DNA of 64,000 bases from Cryptomeria japonica (Eukaryota > Streptophyta > Pinopsida > Cupressales > Cupressaceae): positions 152,002,113-152,066,112 of the forward strand of contig NC_081405.1 of the NCBI RefSeq assembly GCF_030272615.1, read 5' to 3'. The translations under genes and the position numbers were made by a program. The notes under the pieces were generated by a model. That model made no database searches and was not told the origin of the DNA. It saw nothing but the letters and a program-made list of their open reading frames with translations. Positions 11,918 to 23,155 of the stretch are shown in pieces; the stretch's first letter is position 1, and each line of letters starts with the position of its first letter.

Positions 11918-11930
11918 CTCTGATACTAAT
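11918..11930 (-). other. Copia-2 primer binding site (initiator tRNA-Met type)
   Basis: The minus strand reads ATTAGTATCAGAG directly after the LTR end CCTAACA. It matches the TGGTATCAGAG primer site of plant Copia elements with one change. Confidence 0.85.
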
Positions 11931-12360
11931 TGTTAGGAATTGATAGGTGAAGAAATAAAGAAAAAACAACAATTATAATGTATATTTAAAAGTGCAAAAA
12001 ATAAAAAATAAGAAGAATGCACACAACAACAAAACAAAAAATTACGTGGTTCATCCAATAGGGATACATCCATGGAGAAACCAATCATTTGATATTTAAT
12101 TATTTGACAACATGAGTTACAAACTTCTAGATATATCTATCGTTGTCTTGCAAACCAATCACCAACACAATCTATTGTTATGAGTTTCTATCAAAATCCT
12201 ATTTGCTACCTCAACAAATTTTATAACCTTTCCTCACTAAAAAAACTTTAGTTTCATACATTTTATTGTTTATAACTTAAAAGAAAAATAACAATAAAAA
12301 TGATAACTAATTTCTAATTCCTTCCTATAGCATGATTAACATATTAACATCCTTCTCACA
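11931..12360 (-). mobile_element. Copia-2 5' LTR
   Basis: On the minus strand it starts TGTGAGAAGGATG at 12360 and ends CAATTCCTAACA at 11931, 430 bp. The primer binding site follows immediately. The start is typical of short plant Copia LTRs. Outside it (12361 on) the sequence belongs to other DNA. The matching 3' LTR should be left of the window. Confidence 0.85.
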
Positions 12361-12575
12361 GTGCGAACTTCCTTTGTCCTTTGTGCAACTACTAACTTCC
12401 ATGTTGTCATCGATTTCAGCAAGGCCGAAATCATGAGGCAACCCTACGAAACTTGTTCGTTTCGTACCTCACGTGCTCCGAGAAAGGCTAGCCTACCTCG
12501 TCGATTAGTCACTTTTTTGCGTCTTGTCATTTCATTTTGTCATTTTTAAGTTATCTTTGTTTTTGCGAGCTTTCT
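12361..12575. other. Unassigned stretch left of palindrome array A
   Basis: There is no recognisable gene. It may be the start of element A's leader, cut by Copia-2, because it runs directly into the palindrome array. Confidence 0.4.
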
Positions 12576-13745
12576 ATAGATCGGACTTTAAAGTCCAACC
12601 TACAGGCCCTTGTCTTCAAGTGCAGAGTGGACTTTAAAGTCCGAACTGTAGGGTTGGTTTTGCATTCTAATTTGCAGATTGGACTTTAAAGTTCGACCTA
12701 TGGGTCTTTGTTTCTGCATATCGGGTTTTAAAGTCTGATGTGCAGGCGTCATCGATATGCAAGTTGAATTTTTTTCTCTGACATGCATTTTTGTTGTTGC
12801 ATGGTTTATCTACAAGTCGGACTTTGAAGCCTGACCTGGAGATTATATCTAGTGCAGGTTGGAGTTTTTTCCCTAACCTGCACGAAGCACTTAGTGCATT
12901 AATTGCACTCTTAAACTTTATTTAATGCTTTTTAAGGTTTTATTTTTCATTTTTAATTGGTTCTTTTGTTTGCTCGAGCTCTGTGACTGCAGTTTTTTCT
13001 CATTCAAGGCGCGTTCAAAGTTTCGAAGATGATTTCCTCCATCTTTTCTTGATTTGAGGTTAGTTTTGTTTTATTTTTGGTTTTGCATTTGTTTTTCTTT
13101 CAATCTAGGGTTTTGTTTTATTTTAATTTATGGCAGGTCAGGGTTTTGAAATCTGACCTGCCTTGCCATTTTCTTTCCTCTTTATCCGAAGGGTGTTGTA
13201 GGGAGAAATTTTTGTTTTTGTTTTACCTATTCTTTCTTGCATGTAAGCCGGACATTAAAATCCAACTTACATGTTACATTTCTCATCTCCTTCACATGTC
13301 GTGATTTAAAACCTGACTTGGGGATAAGGCAGGTTTATGCCTTCACATATCATGTTTTAAAGTCTGATATGTGAAGGGTGTTGTATCCATTGAGGTCTAC
13401 AAGTTGGGCTTTAAAATCTGGCTTGAAGATGACCTATCAAACAACCTACATGTTGGGTTTTAAAACTTGATATGTAGGGATCCTTTATCACACCTTGGAT
13501 GCATATCGGACTTCAAAGTCCGATGTGCATCACCCTTTGCACTTTGCTCAAGTGCAGGTCAGAGTTTTTTCTTCGACCTGCAAAGTTGTTTTTTCCTACT
13601 TCCATATCGAACTTTAAAGTCCAACATGCAGCTGCCTTGTCAAGTTTTTCTCTTGTAGATCGGACTTTAAAGTTTGACATGCATATGATGTTTCTATAAA
13701 TTTGCAGATTGGACTTTAAAGTTCGACCTACAAGTTTTTGTCCGG
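12576..13745. repeat. Palindrome array A, about 17 imperfect inverted repeats
   Basis: The array has a recurring dyad core around GGACTTTAAAGTCC, itself a perfect 14-bp palindrome (exact at 12583-12596 and 12629-12642). The arms often extend outward as ATGCA...TGCAT or GCAGGTC...GACCTGC. Further diverged copies lie near 12681, 12723, 12819, 12863, 13142, 13249, 13301, 13351, 13407, 13453, 13508, 13556, 13608, 13660 and 13711. The best long one is 13499-13530, 32 bp with about two mismatched pairs. Spacing is commonly 45-55 bp with two larger gaps. Many copies differ on both arms yet stay self-complementary. It lies about 115 bp before the ORF of element A. The short ORFs across it are repeat-encoded. 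Confidence 0.85.
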
Positions 13746-13860
13746 ATTTTTTCCAAGTCATTTTTGACTCATGAAACTTGTTCTACTCAATGAAATTGCT
13801 CGTCTGATGGTGATGATTTTCAAAACACTAATCCTTAGTGTTGAATACAAAACTTCATAA

Positions 13861-16800
13861 ATGTCTAAGCCTGTTCAAGGCAAGTCAAAGACTTCTTCAA
13901 GTTAGTTAGAGCCTTCACCAAGCAAGCAGCCTGCAAAGAAAATGAAGTACAAGTATGATAAATATTTGAATATGTTCCTAGAAAGCTTAGTTGAATCAAA
14001 TGTCAAGGAAATCAGGGACACAGAGATTGGCCATGTAGACATGCAAGAATTTATTGACCAAGTTAAAAAGGCTCCATCTCATATGACGCACTTGATCAAT
14101 TCAGAGTTGCATAAGTATGCTTCCTTCCCGACAGTATCTCATGATCCAAACTTTGTACTTGCAATGGTAGATCATTTTGATCCTAATACAAGATAGGTGA
14201 AGGACACAAATAACAATGTTGTTATGATATTAGATAGTGTTTTCTTTAACAACGTGTTTAAGGGTTCTCTAGTAGAAGAGGTAGCAGACATAACCGAAGA
14301 TAGTGCTCAAGAGTATTATGAGAAGAATGAAGAAAATGTAAGAAGATGATTAATACTATTTTCTTATCTTCAACCAGGGTTTCCACTACTTCAAGATGGC
14401 CTAAATACTTTCATAGAAGTGATTTTAATGAAGAATATAATGATATGGTCACTATGCTTTCACGGGTAAAAGGTTCGAGAGATTCTCATTACTTACAAAA
14501 TTGGATGTGTTATTATATGAACATAATCAGAAAAAGGGACTACCAAAATTGATTGGGGAGAGAAAATTAGTGATGCATTATGTGCACAACTGAAGGAGGT
14601 CAAAACAACACTGAAATTATATATGACCTCATACCTTATGTATGCAGCCGCCTCCATGAGGCAATATCAAGGTTTGTCTACCAAGGGTGATAGAAGACTA
14701 GTGCCAGTATGGGATTATTATTATCAGCTTACAATTGATAATCAAAGAAGTCACTTCAGAAGGGTTAATGATGCCTTCTTTGTTGTTTGGAAATGTATGT
14801 TTGATAAAGGCTTAGAGAAGAAAATACTTTCAAAAGCGTCATACAACAAAGTTTCTTTCTTTGGTTGTGTATTTCTTCAATTTTGTACTTTCACATATAT
14901 CCGCATAGGATGTTTTTCAGGTGAACCATTCATGTTGCCAAGGTATCCTTTAGATAAAATTGTCCTCATGGAATTATGTTGAAAGTTGATTCATGTGCAT
15001 GAGAGGCAGTCATAGGCTCATAAAACTAGCCTCAAATTCATAGAATCTATTGGCCAATATTCGGTGTTGACTAACCCAAAGGCCAAAAATATGGAAGATG
15101 AAATGCAATGGGTCACTATGAGGAGGTTCAAAGCCTGTGATAATTTTGATTTTCATGGGATGAAGAACAAAATCAAAAGGATCTATACACATGTATATCG
15201 ACTTGAAGATGCCTGGGCAGATTGTGAAGATGAGGAAGATGTGAGGAGGATGGATTTCAGTCTATCTCACTTTAGAACAAATTGAGAACCTAAATTTGGC
15301 TAAGATCCTAGATACAAGGGAAGATATTGATGACATAGTGGACCTAGTCTACTTTGAATGAAAGGTTGTTGTTTCTCTCTTGCCACTCATTCAATGGCCC
15401 AAGAAGGAAAGTAAGTCTATTACCCAAAGAATTGCTCCTATTTTGGCTAATACTAATGCATGGTTATTGAAAAAGGGGATTAGAATGAAGCATATTCCTT
15501 CCAGTTTTGGTGATGATGATGATAGTGATGGTCCAGCTGGCAAAACATCTGAATTAATGACCAAGAACAAAGAATATGTGCAGGTCCCACTGCCATTCCC
15601 TTCACCAAAATCTAAGGGAAAAGGGCCGAAGTTCAAATTTATGGTCAAAGGTTCAAAGAAAGGTGAACCTTCATCAACCCCACAAGCAACATCTAAGGAT
15701 CCTGAACAGCCAGTTGCAAATGAACTAGAAAAAGAACAAGAAGAAGGAGAGATTCTTGATGAAGAGGAAATGCAAGAAGTAGAAGAATCGACTCAACAAG
15801 GAGAAAGTACTACCCCCACTGCTTCACAGGTATCAAATCCTACACAAGTTGTCATTCATTCTATTGAATCATATTCAGACCAAGAGGTAGAAGAATATGA
15901 TGATGAGGGGTTGAATATAGAATTACCACAAGGGGAGGGCGATCAAGAATATGTTACATTGTCTAGTCTCCCGAGTTTTGATGATGTTCTTGCATCCATT
16001 ATTGAATCTTCAATTCTGGATTTCACTGAATCTTTGGAGAAAATAGCTGTAGAGAAGCAGTCAATGGACTTACCTTCTATAACTATCATGGCTGAAGCTC
16101 CACCTATTGTAAGTACCATTGTTACTACTGAAACACCATCAATGGTTGTAACCACAATTATTTCAAGGGAGGCACCAATAATGACTATTGTTGCTTCATC
16201 AGAACAACCATCTGTTACCACAGTCGTAGTGCAGGTCTTCTACTACTGCATCATCAAGTCATAATGTGTCTCATATTATGGTGATTACTCAAAAGGAGGC
16301 CATAACTCCAACCACCAAAGCAAATCTTCCACCATGGATGGATATTGTGGCACCTAAAAGGAAGAAACAAGTGATTTCACCAGATGACTTTGGTTTTGAG
16401 TAGTTAGTTCCATCCAAGGCAAAAGGGACTAAAAATCCAAAGACTATTTCTCCGGTGTTGGTGGATCCTGATAGAAAAAGAAAATATGCTGAGGTCATGG
16501 TGCCATCTTAAAATAAAGACAAGGACAATATCCAACCTATAGATTATACTATGAAGACTATAGAACTTAGTGTGGAAACTCATGAGAGTGTCAAGCTAGA
16601 CTCTCAAACTGCTTTCAATTCTCTCGTGCATAGGTTTGGTCAAAAAAGGGATGAGAAGAATGAATGGAAGCAAAAATGTGAGCAAACGACCAGTGTGCTT
16701 CTCAAAGTCACATAATTTTCCCAGGAGGTTGAGCTAATTGTTTCCTCAATTGATATTGAGGCTCTCAAAAAGGTAGAACAGGTGGGTGTCAAGCATTGAT

Positions 16801-17484
16801 TAGTGGACAAATGGATTGATCATTTGAAATTAGAGGGCTCTCTTCTTCTGGATTCAACAATTAAGTTATTAATGGATTTTGAAATTGTTCAGAGTCAGAT
16901 GCAAGGTATCAAAACTTCTTTGACCAAAGAAATGAAAGACATTGAAAAGAGTATTGACTCTTTGGGGCAAAATGGAAGATTTCAGGATTGATGTTCTTGT
17001 AGAAAATAAGGTAATAACGACACGAGAGAAATACATCCAAATTCTATCATTATTATCTCATAAAGGTAAAATAATAAGGTCAATAATCAAAGAAATAGAT
17101 CAAGAAAAGAAAGAATGTGATAATGAGATTGACCAGATTTCGGCAAGGATAGCTAAGATTTCTTGTTGCTTGTATGATGAGGGTCAGAAATTAATATCTA
17201 GTGAGAACATCATACAAGAATTTCTTTCCCTAATTTCTCACTGTGCAGAATGAGACTTCTCATTGAATGCATTTGATAAACTACTTGAGATACAGGTTAT
17301 TTTTGAAGTTCTCGCCTCAATGTTGAAAGATGGAAGAAAGAAGTATGTGAAAGCTGGAGATGTAGTTTCCAAGATTCACGCTATTATTAGCTTTACCACA
17401 ATGCTAGACAAAGTCAAGATGGAATTTGTTTTAGATTAGTTCAAGGAATTCAAGAAGATCAATGAGGATGAAAAAGAAGAATAA
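13861..17484 (+). pseudogene. Element A long ORF, uncharacterised plant element protein (decayed)
   Basis: Starting at MSKPVQGKSKTSS, coding-like sequence runs about 1,200 codons with several stops and frame changes. First comes a helical region (13942-14550). Next is a block with YYYQLTIDNQ and HFRRVNDAFF (14713-14781), then FTYIRIGCFSGEPFMLPRYP (about 14890-14950) and a charged segment with RLEDAWADCEDEEDV (about 15200-15242). From 15380 there is an acidic, low-complexity stretch of about 290 residues rich in E, P, S and T. The end (16262-17484) is coiled-coil-like and lysine/glutamate rich. The HF(R/K)RVNDAF, TYIR and P-LLP blocks recur in element B at 36161-39789, so the two form a family. 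I do not recognise a named domain. The layout recalls plant mobile domain or putative plant transposon proteins, but that is only an impression. No protease, reverse transcriptase or integrase is present. Confidence 0.7.
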
Positions 17485-17667
17485 AGTGTCCCCATTGACA
17501 CTATTTTTTTATTTAGTTGCATTCTTAGTTACTGCAAATTTTCTTGCAGTTGCATTTTCATTTTATGCAGTAGTTGTAGTCAAGTGGGACTGTGTAGTTT
17601 AATTAGTCAACGATGCCCACCTTTTTCTCAACTTCTTTTTCTATATAAGTGATGGGGTTCACCTAGT
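17485..17667 (+). other. Element A 3' flank with TATA-like box
   Basis: A short tail with GTAGTTGTAGTCAAGTGGGA at about 17570 resembles GTAGTTGTTAAGTGGAGTG after element B's ORF (near 39961). A CTATATAAG box follows at 17642-17650. It may be the U3 end of a 3' LTR, but no LTR borders are proven. Confidence 0.45.
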
Positions 17668-18890
17668 TTGCTCAACACTTCACCTAGTTGGTGTTGCTCA
17701 ATTGCACCAACTCACCAGGCCTAGTTGCTCTCTAGACCTTCAAGTCCTTCTCAATCTCTTTTAGCAATTGATTCTTGATCTCTCTAAGGTGTTTTTATTC
17801 AAGTGTTTTGCCTAGGAACCCTACCAATTCACAGTGCTTCCCATGTACTCAATTATGGCTTCTTGGCTTCAAGTTGTCAAAATGACCTCCTACCATTGTG
17901 AGATGATGCAGAGGTGTGGAGGTGTCTTCTTTCATGTTTTTAATGCATTTAGGGTCCATTTGAGGTTTGCAACCAATAGGTTTCTTACCGATTCCAAAAT
18001 CTTGCCTAGAAAAGGGCTACAAGGAATTAGCTCAATTAGGCCTCCTAAAATTGGTTTTTTAGGGCTTGAGTGAAAACAGTCCAAAAGACCCCCAAATAAT
18101 CTTGGATTTACTTCAATGGTTTTTCTAACCTCAAGTGATTTTTTTGGTTTTATCTTCTTGTTCCACCATTCAATGTGCTAACCCCAAAATGAGGGTTTTG
18201 GAGGGTTTCTAGGCCTTCTAGGTGGTAGTGACAGGTCAAGTTGGGGTTTGTGCGACAAATGAAATTCTCAACACTTCACCTAGTTTACTCAACACTTCAC
18301 CTAGACGGTGTTGCTCAATTGCACCAACCCACTAGGCCTAGTTGCTCTCTAGACCTTCAAGTCCTTCTCAATCTCTTCTAGGGATTGATTCTTTATCTCT
18401 CTAAGGTGTTTTGCTTCAAGTGTTTTAGCTAGGAACCCTACCAATTCACAGTGCTTCCCATGTACTCAATTATGGCTTCTTGGCTTCAAGTTGTCAAAAT
18501 GACCTCCTACCATTGTGAGATGATGAAAAGGTGTGGAGGTGTCTTCTTTCATGTTTTTAATGCATTTAGGGTCCATTTGAGGTTTGCAACCAATAGGTTT
18601 TTTACCGATTCCAAAATCTTGCCTAGAAAAGGGCTACAAGGAATTAGCCCAATTAGGCCTCCTAAAACCAGTTTTTTAGGGCTTGAGTGAAAACGGTCCA
18701 AAAGACCCCCAAACAATCTTGGATTTAATTCAATGGTTCTTCTAACCTCAAGTTATTTTTGTGGTTTTAGCTTCTTGTTACACCATTCAATGTGCTAACC
18801 CCAAATGAGGGTTTTGGAGGGTTTCTAGGCCTTCTAGGTGGTAGTGACAGTTCAAGTTGGGGTTTAATAAACAAATGAACTTCTCAAGGA
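17668..18890. repeat. Tandem duplication, two copies of about 617 bp
   Basis: Copy 1 (about 17668-18284) and copy 2 (about 18285-18890) align from CAACACTTCACCTAG to GTTGGGGTTT with few differences. Each contains the same 79-codon ORF (17834-18073 and 18451-18690), differing at five residues. The ORF has no recognised domain and is probably just conserved by recent duplication. The position after the TATA-like box suggests R/U5 of a long terminal repeat or a transcribed leader. Confidence 0.9.
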
Positions 18891-20034
18891 TCCTCCTTGC
18901 ACTGGAAACTCTGTCCCAACTCCTTGGATCCCTTACAAAACTTAGGAAGTGATTTGACATCCACCCCTGCACTTGGCACTCCATTTTCACCTTACTTCCT
19001 CTAGTCGCGTTGCTCCTGGTCTCACCTAGAATAAGGTGACAATCATATCAAAGCTCTTCTCCAGAACTTGCACCTACATATATACACTATAAATATTGTT
19101 TCCCTCCATTTCCCAACAAGTCGTGATGGTAGCATGTGTCGAACTCATGGGGCAACCATATTTACAAGAAAACTGCTATATACAAGCCAAAATTGGCTGC
19201 TTGCAAACTAAAGCAAGAAAACACTAATGAATAGTATCTACAAATCTCTAAATTGAACCAACAAAACAAAAACACACAAGAGAAACTCAATCCATTTCTG
19301 GATCAATGGATTCAATCCATCTTTAATTATAAAATGAGTAAAATCAAGCCAAAACGCTGCCAAGTAGTCTGAAAATGAGTAGTTTCAGATTGTTAAGCTT
19401 GCAAAACACATTCACCAACCTTGGTAACCATGAAAGAGAGGGTTATTATATATTTCCCATGTGTGGAGTTATCCTAGGGCATTGAACAATCCCTAACTCC
19501 ATCGCTAACCATTTCGGGATAAAAGTTGTCATGACAACTTTTTGCAACTTTGCAATTTTTGCTCTTTTGGTCTTTCCAACCTATAAGACCTATTCCAAGT
19601 CATCACAAATGAATTTTAAAACTTTCCTAATACTAATTTAACCCTCCCTAATGCTTGTACCAATTTTTGACAATTTTGACCATCAAAAAGGTCAATTACC
19701 TACTCAAACTCACTATTTACACAAAAATGCAAACCTAAGTATGAACACAACCTAGGCCTATATTGACTCAAAACTCTAACTCTTGGACCCTCCTAGAGTC
19801 CTTATTCACCACTGACTTGGCTAGGGTCAGTACAAGCCAAAATTGAAAAAAGCTAAACAATCTAAGTCCTAGGTGCTCCTGCACCAATAAGGAGGACCTC
19901 ATTTGTAAATATTTATCTTTTATTATGCTAAACAAGACTCTCCCAAATTTTTGCCTCAACAACGACTTTGAGATTTTGATGTAAAAATTGAATCAAGGAA
20001 ATAAAGATAGCAATCCGCTAGTTTTCAAACTTTG
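18891..20034. other. Unassigned AT-rich stretch
   Basis: I see no coding region, terminal repeat or structured repeat that I can support. Short ORFs here lack any recognisable product. Confidence 0.5.
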
Positions 20035-22690
20035 TGTTGGGTCGAAGATTGTGTTTATGATTGAATTGTTCTTATGTCTAGTTCTCATAATCATTTCCTA
20101 AATACTTGAATCTTATTGGTGATATTGTTTATGTGAGTAAGAGAACTTTCCAATTGTGATAAGTAGACTTTGTGATATTTGTGTATACACCTAAAAATGG
20201 TCCAAAGATAGTTAATTAAATATGCAGTTATTTGATTAATTCTCCTTCCCAATTAATTGGATTCACAAGCAATTTAATCAATTTCTCTATTCATCTACTA
20301 GTAAATAAATCTAAATGATTTATTTATATAGTTCATCTCATATCCCCCTTTGATTAATTAATTCTCAATTAATTAATGTCTCCCCATACTAATTAATTCT
20401 TCTAATCCCTAATTAAGATTAACAAACTCAAGTTTGTTGAGATTAATTACCATTTTTCAATTATTTGAATTTCTAAATTCAAATGAGCACATGGCTCCTA
20501 ACTTTAACCACCCAACCTAACCATCCCCTAACTTAACCCATTCAATCTAATCTTGGGTCTAACTAACCCTATCCTATCTTGCACATTCTAACCTCCTTAT
20601 CCTAACCTCCCATGGTGTGGATATTCTCTCCTTGAGACACATGGCACTTTTGCCATGTCTCCTCCCTTGGACACTTGCCCTCTCATGAGCAAGGCTCCTT
20701 GACACTTGTCACCATAGAGATGACAAGTGTCCCTTCCTCCAACCTCTTCTCCAACTTCCTCAATCTTGGCCCTTGATATCTTCAGATCAAATCCAGATTG
20801 TCGATTCCTGCCACCTCAGCTTTGGCCTTGGAAATCCTATAAATACCCCTCATTTTGGAGCAATATGGATCCCATCTCATATCAATTTAGGCATTGTTAC
20901 TATAGGCATTTACATTTCAATTATCTAGTAATTAGCATTTGGATTAATCATAGCATGTTAATCTAGTTTCTTGAATCATGCATTTCATATCATTTTCATA
21001 GTCAATCATGATCAAATAGCTACTCAACTCTTGAGTTGTCACTTTGGAGGTCATTGCTCCGCTGAGAGCCCATCAATCCAACACCTTCAAGGTCCTCAAG
21101 AATAGAGGAAAATGGGACATTTCAAGGAAGGCTTATGGTTTGCATTTCTAATCTAGTTTTCAATTATGTTTTTATTGTCTCATTATATGTGTATGCCTCT
21201 TATACTAACAACATTTTTAGCATCACATAAATGAGACAATAAAAACATAATTGAAAAGCTTAATTGAAAACTAGATTAGAAATGCAAACCATTAGCCTTC
21301 CTTGAAATGTCCCATTTTCCTCTATTCTTGAGGACCTTGAAGGTGTTGGATTGATGGGCTCTTAGCGGAGCAATGACCTCCAAAGTGACAACTCAAGAGT
21401 TGAGTAGCTATTTGATCATGATTGACTATGAAAATGATATGAAATGCACGATTCAAGAAACTAGATTAACATGCTATGATTAATCCAAATGCTAATTACT
21501 AGATAATTAAAATGTAAATGCCTATATTAACAATGCCTAAATTGATATAGATGGGATCCATATTGCTCCAAAATGAGGGGTATTTATAAGATTTCCAAGG
21601 CCAAAGCTGAGGTGGCAGGAATCGACGGTCCGGATTTGATCTAAAGATATCAAGGGCTAAGATTGAGGAAGTTGGAGAAGAGGTTGGAGGAAGGGACACT
21701 TGTCATCTCTGTGGTGACAAGTGTCAAGGAGCCTTGCTCATGAGAGGGCAAGTGTCCAAGGGAGGAGACATGTGGCAAAAGTGCCATGTGTCTCAAGGAG
21801 AGAATATCCACACCATGGAAGGTTAGGATAAGGAGGTTAGAATGTGCAAGATAGGATAGGGTTAGTTAGACCCAAGATTAGATTGAAGGGGTTAAGTTAG
21901 GGGATGGTTAGGTTGGGTGGTTAAAGTTAGGAGCCATGTGCTCATTTGAATTTAGAAATTCAAATAATTGAAAAATGGTAATTAATCTCAACAAACTTGA
22001 GTTTGTTAATCTTAATTAGGGATTAGAAGAATTGATTAGTATGGGGAGACATTAATTAATTAAGAATTAATTAATCAAAGGGGGATATGAGATGAACTAT
22101 ATAAATAAATCATTTAGATTTATTTACTAGTATATGAATAGAGAAATTAATTAAATTGCTTGTGAATCCAATTAATTGGGAAGGGGAATTAATCAAATAA
22201 CTGCATATTTAATTAACTATCTTCAGACCATTTTTAGGTGTATACATTTTGCATATTTGGTAAATCTTCTAATAGTTAAGTGATTACATAGTAAGATTTA
22301 TATTGCTATTAGTTGCTCTTAGTTTTTAGGAAAATTGATCACATCTTGGAGACTTTACAAGTTGTGATTCAAGTTGAAATAGTGGTGAATAAAGTAGTTG
22401 CACTCATGTAAGACTTTGATCTTACAGGATTGTCTAGATATTAAGAATCTTTGTCAAGAAGTTTTATTTAGTTGTTAAGTTTATTGAGTTATAAGAAATA
22501 TCACCAAGTGAAGGGAATTAATTCTGAAAAAAGAGAATTACATGCCCAATTTAATTTCAATGTTGTTGAAATACCCAAATTCTTCCAGGGAACCTCCCCT
22601 TGATGAGAGGAAAGACTTTATATTAACATAGCTGTGTGTGAAATACATATTTTGTCATTGGTACGTTGGTGACAAAATATTCACCCAACA
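20035..22690 (-). mobile_element. Old LTR of a TGTTGGGT family, split by the 2-kb palindrome
   Basis: Its ends are inverted: TGTTGGGTCG on the left and TTCACCCAACA on the right. The right flank (22247-22690) and left flank (20035-20181) are both similar to the plus-strand sequence from 58206 on. Examples are AACTCAATAAA on one side and CAAAGTCTACTTAT plus GACATAAGAAC on the other, in matching order. Without the palindrome it would be about 590 bp. No matching 5-bp duplication is visible at its outer ends, so it may be a remnant of a larger element. Confidence 0.6.
20182..22246. mobile_element. 2.06-kb palindrome of two inverted LTR-like arms
   Basis: The left arm (about 20182-21195) and right arm (about 21221-22246) are inverted copies with only scattered differences. 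A short unpaired centre (about 21196-21220) separates them. The outer ends are TGTATACACC and its complement. The flanks are ATTTG (20177-20181) and TTTTG (22247-22251), 4 of 5 matching, so the palindrome went in as one unit. Each arm has an LTR-like layout: AT-rich U3, a TATAAATACCCC promoter (about 20838 in the left arm) and a leader. The right arm has a 13-bp tandem duplication (CAATTAAGCTTTT phase) near 21255. The mirrored ORFs near 20727 and 21699 encode the same peptide, a by-product of the inversion. Confidence 0.88.
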
Positions 22691-22748
22691 TTCCCAAAGT
22701 CACAAACTTCCTACAACATGATCAATCACAACATGTCAACAAATAAAA

Positions 22749-23137
22749 TGTGAGAGGAGTAAAATGCATAGGAAATCATGTGAATACACGAAGTAGAGAA
22801 GTGGCAAATGAGAGAAATCCTATGAGTACATTGAGTAGAGAAGTGGCAAATGTGAGAAAGCCTATGAGTACATTAAGCAGAGAAGTGGAAAATGAGAGCC
22901 TTTGAGAGGTTCTAGTGTGGGATTGCTAGGGTGGAGTGTAGATTATAAATAAAAAACAAAGGATTCATGTTTGAAGAAAAAAGTTACCTTTGGATGTAGA
23001 TTGAATTCAAATTTGGAAATTGAATATAATTGAGTAGTTTTGTTGCAATCTTTGTGTCATTGATAATTGTTTGTGGATAGTGAATTTTGGATTTTGTGAA
23101 TGTGTGTTTTGGAAGTAAGAAGACTATTCTTGCATCA
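22749..23137 (+). mobile_element. LTR-like segment ending at a tRNA-Met primer site
   Basis: It begins around TGTGAGAGGAG and ends TTGCATCA. A TATAAATAAAA box lies near 22939. The end is set by the primer site directly after it. The start is less sure. No second copy of this LTR is visible in the window. Confidence 0.6.
22767..22895. repeat. Minisatellite, about 2.5 copies of a 50-53 bp unit
   Basis: The unit contains GAGTACATTGAGTAGAGAAG and then GTGGCAAATGAGAGAAA, with small changes between copies. It lies in the U3 part of the LTR-like segment, where promoter-proximal repeats are common. Confidence 0.85.
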
Positions 23138-23155
23138 ATTGGTATCAAATCCAGA
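23138..23155 (+). other. Primer binding site, initiator tRNA-Met type
   Basis: ATTGGTATCAAATCCAGAG follows the LTR end CATCA. It is close to the TGGTATCAGAGC primer site of plant Copia elements. Confidence 0.7.

Noticed and set aside
12576-13745. CRISPR-like array (regular dyad repeats)
   Set aside because: Units are diverged palindromes with irregular spacing in plant DNA; there are no unique spacers of constant length and no cas genes.
20727-21699. Two related host genes on opposite strands
   Set aside because: The peptides are mirror copies created by the palindrome arms; no other coding evidence.
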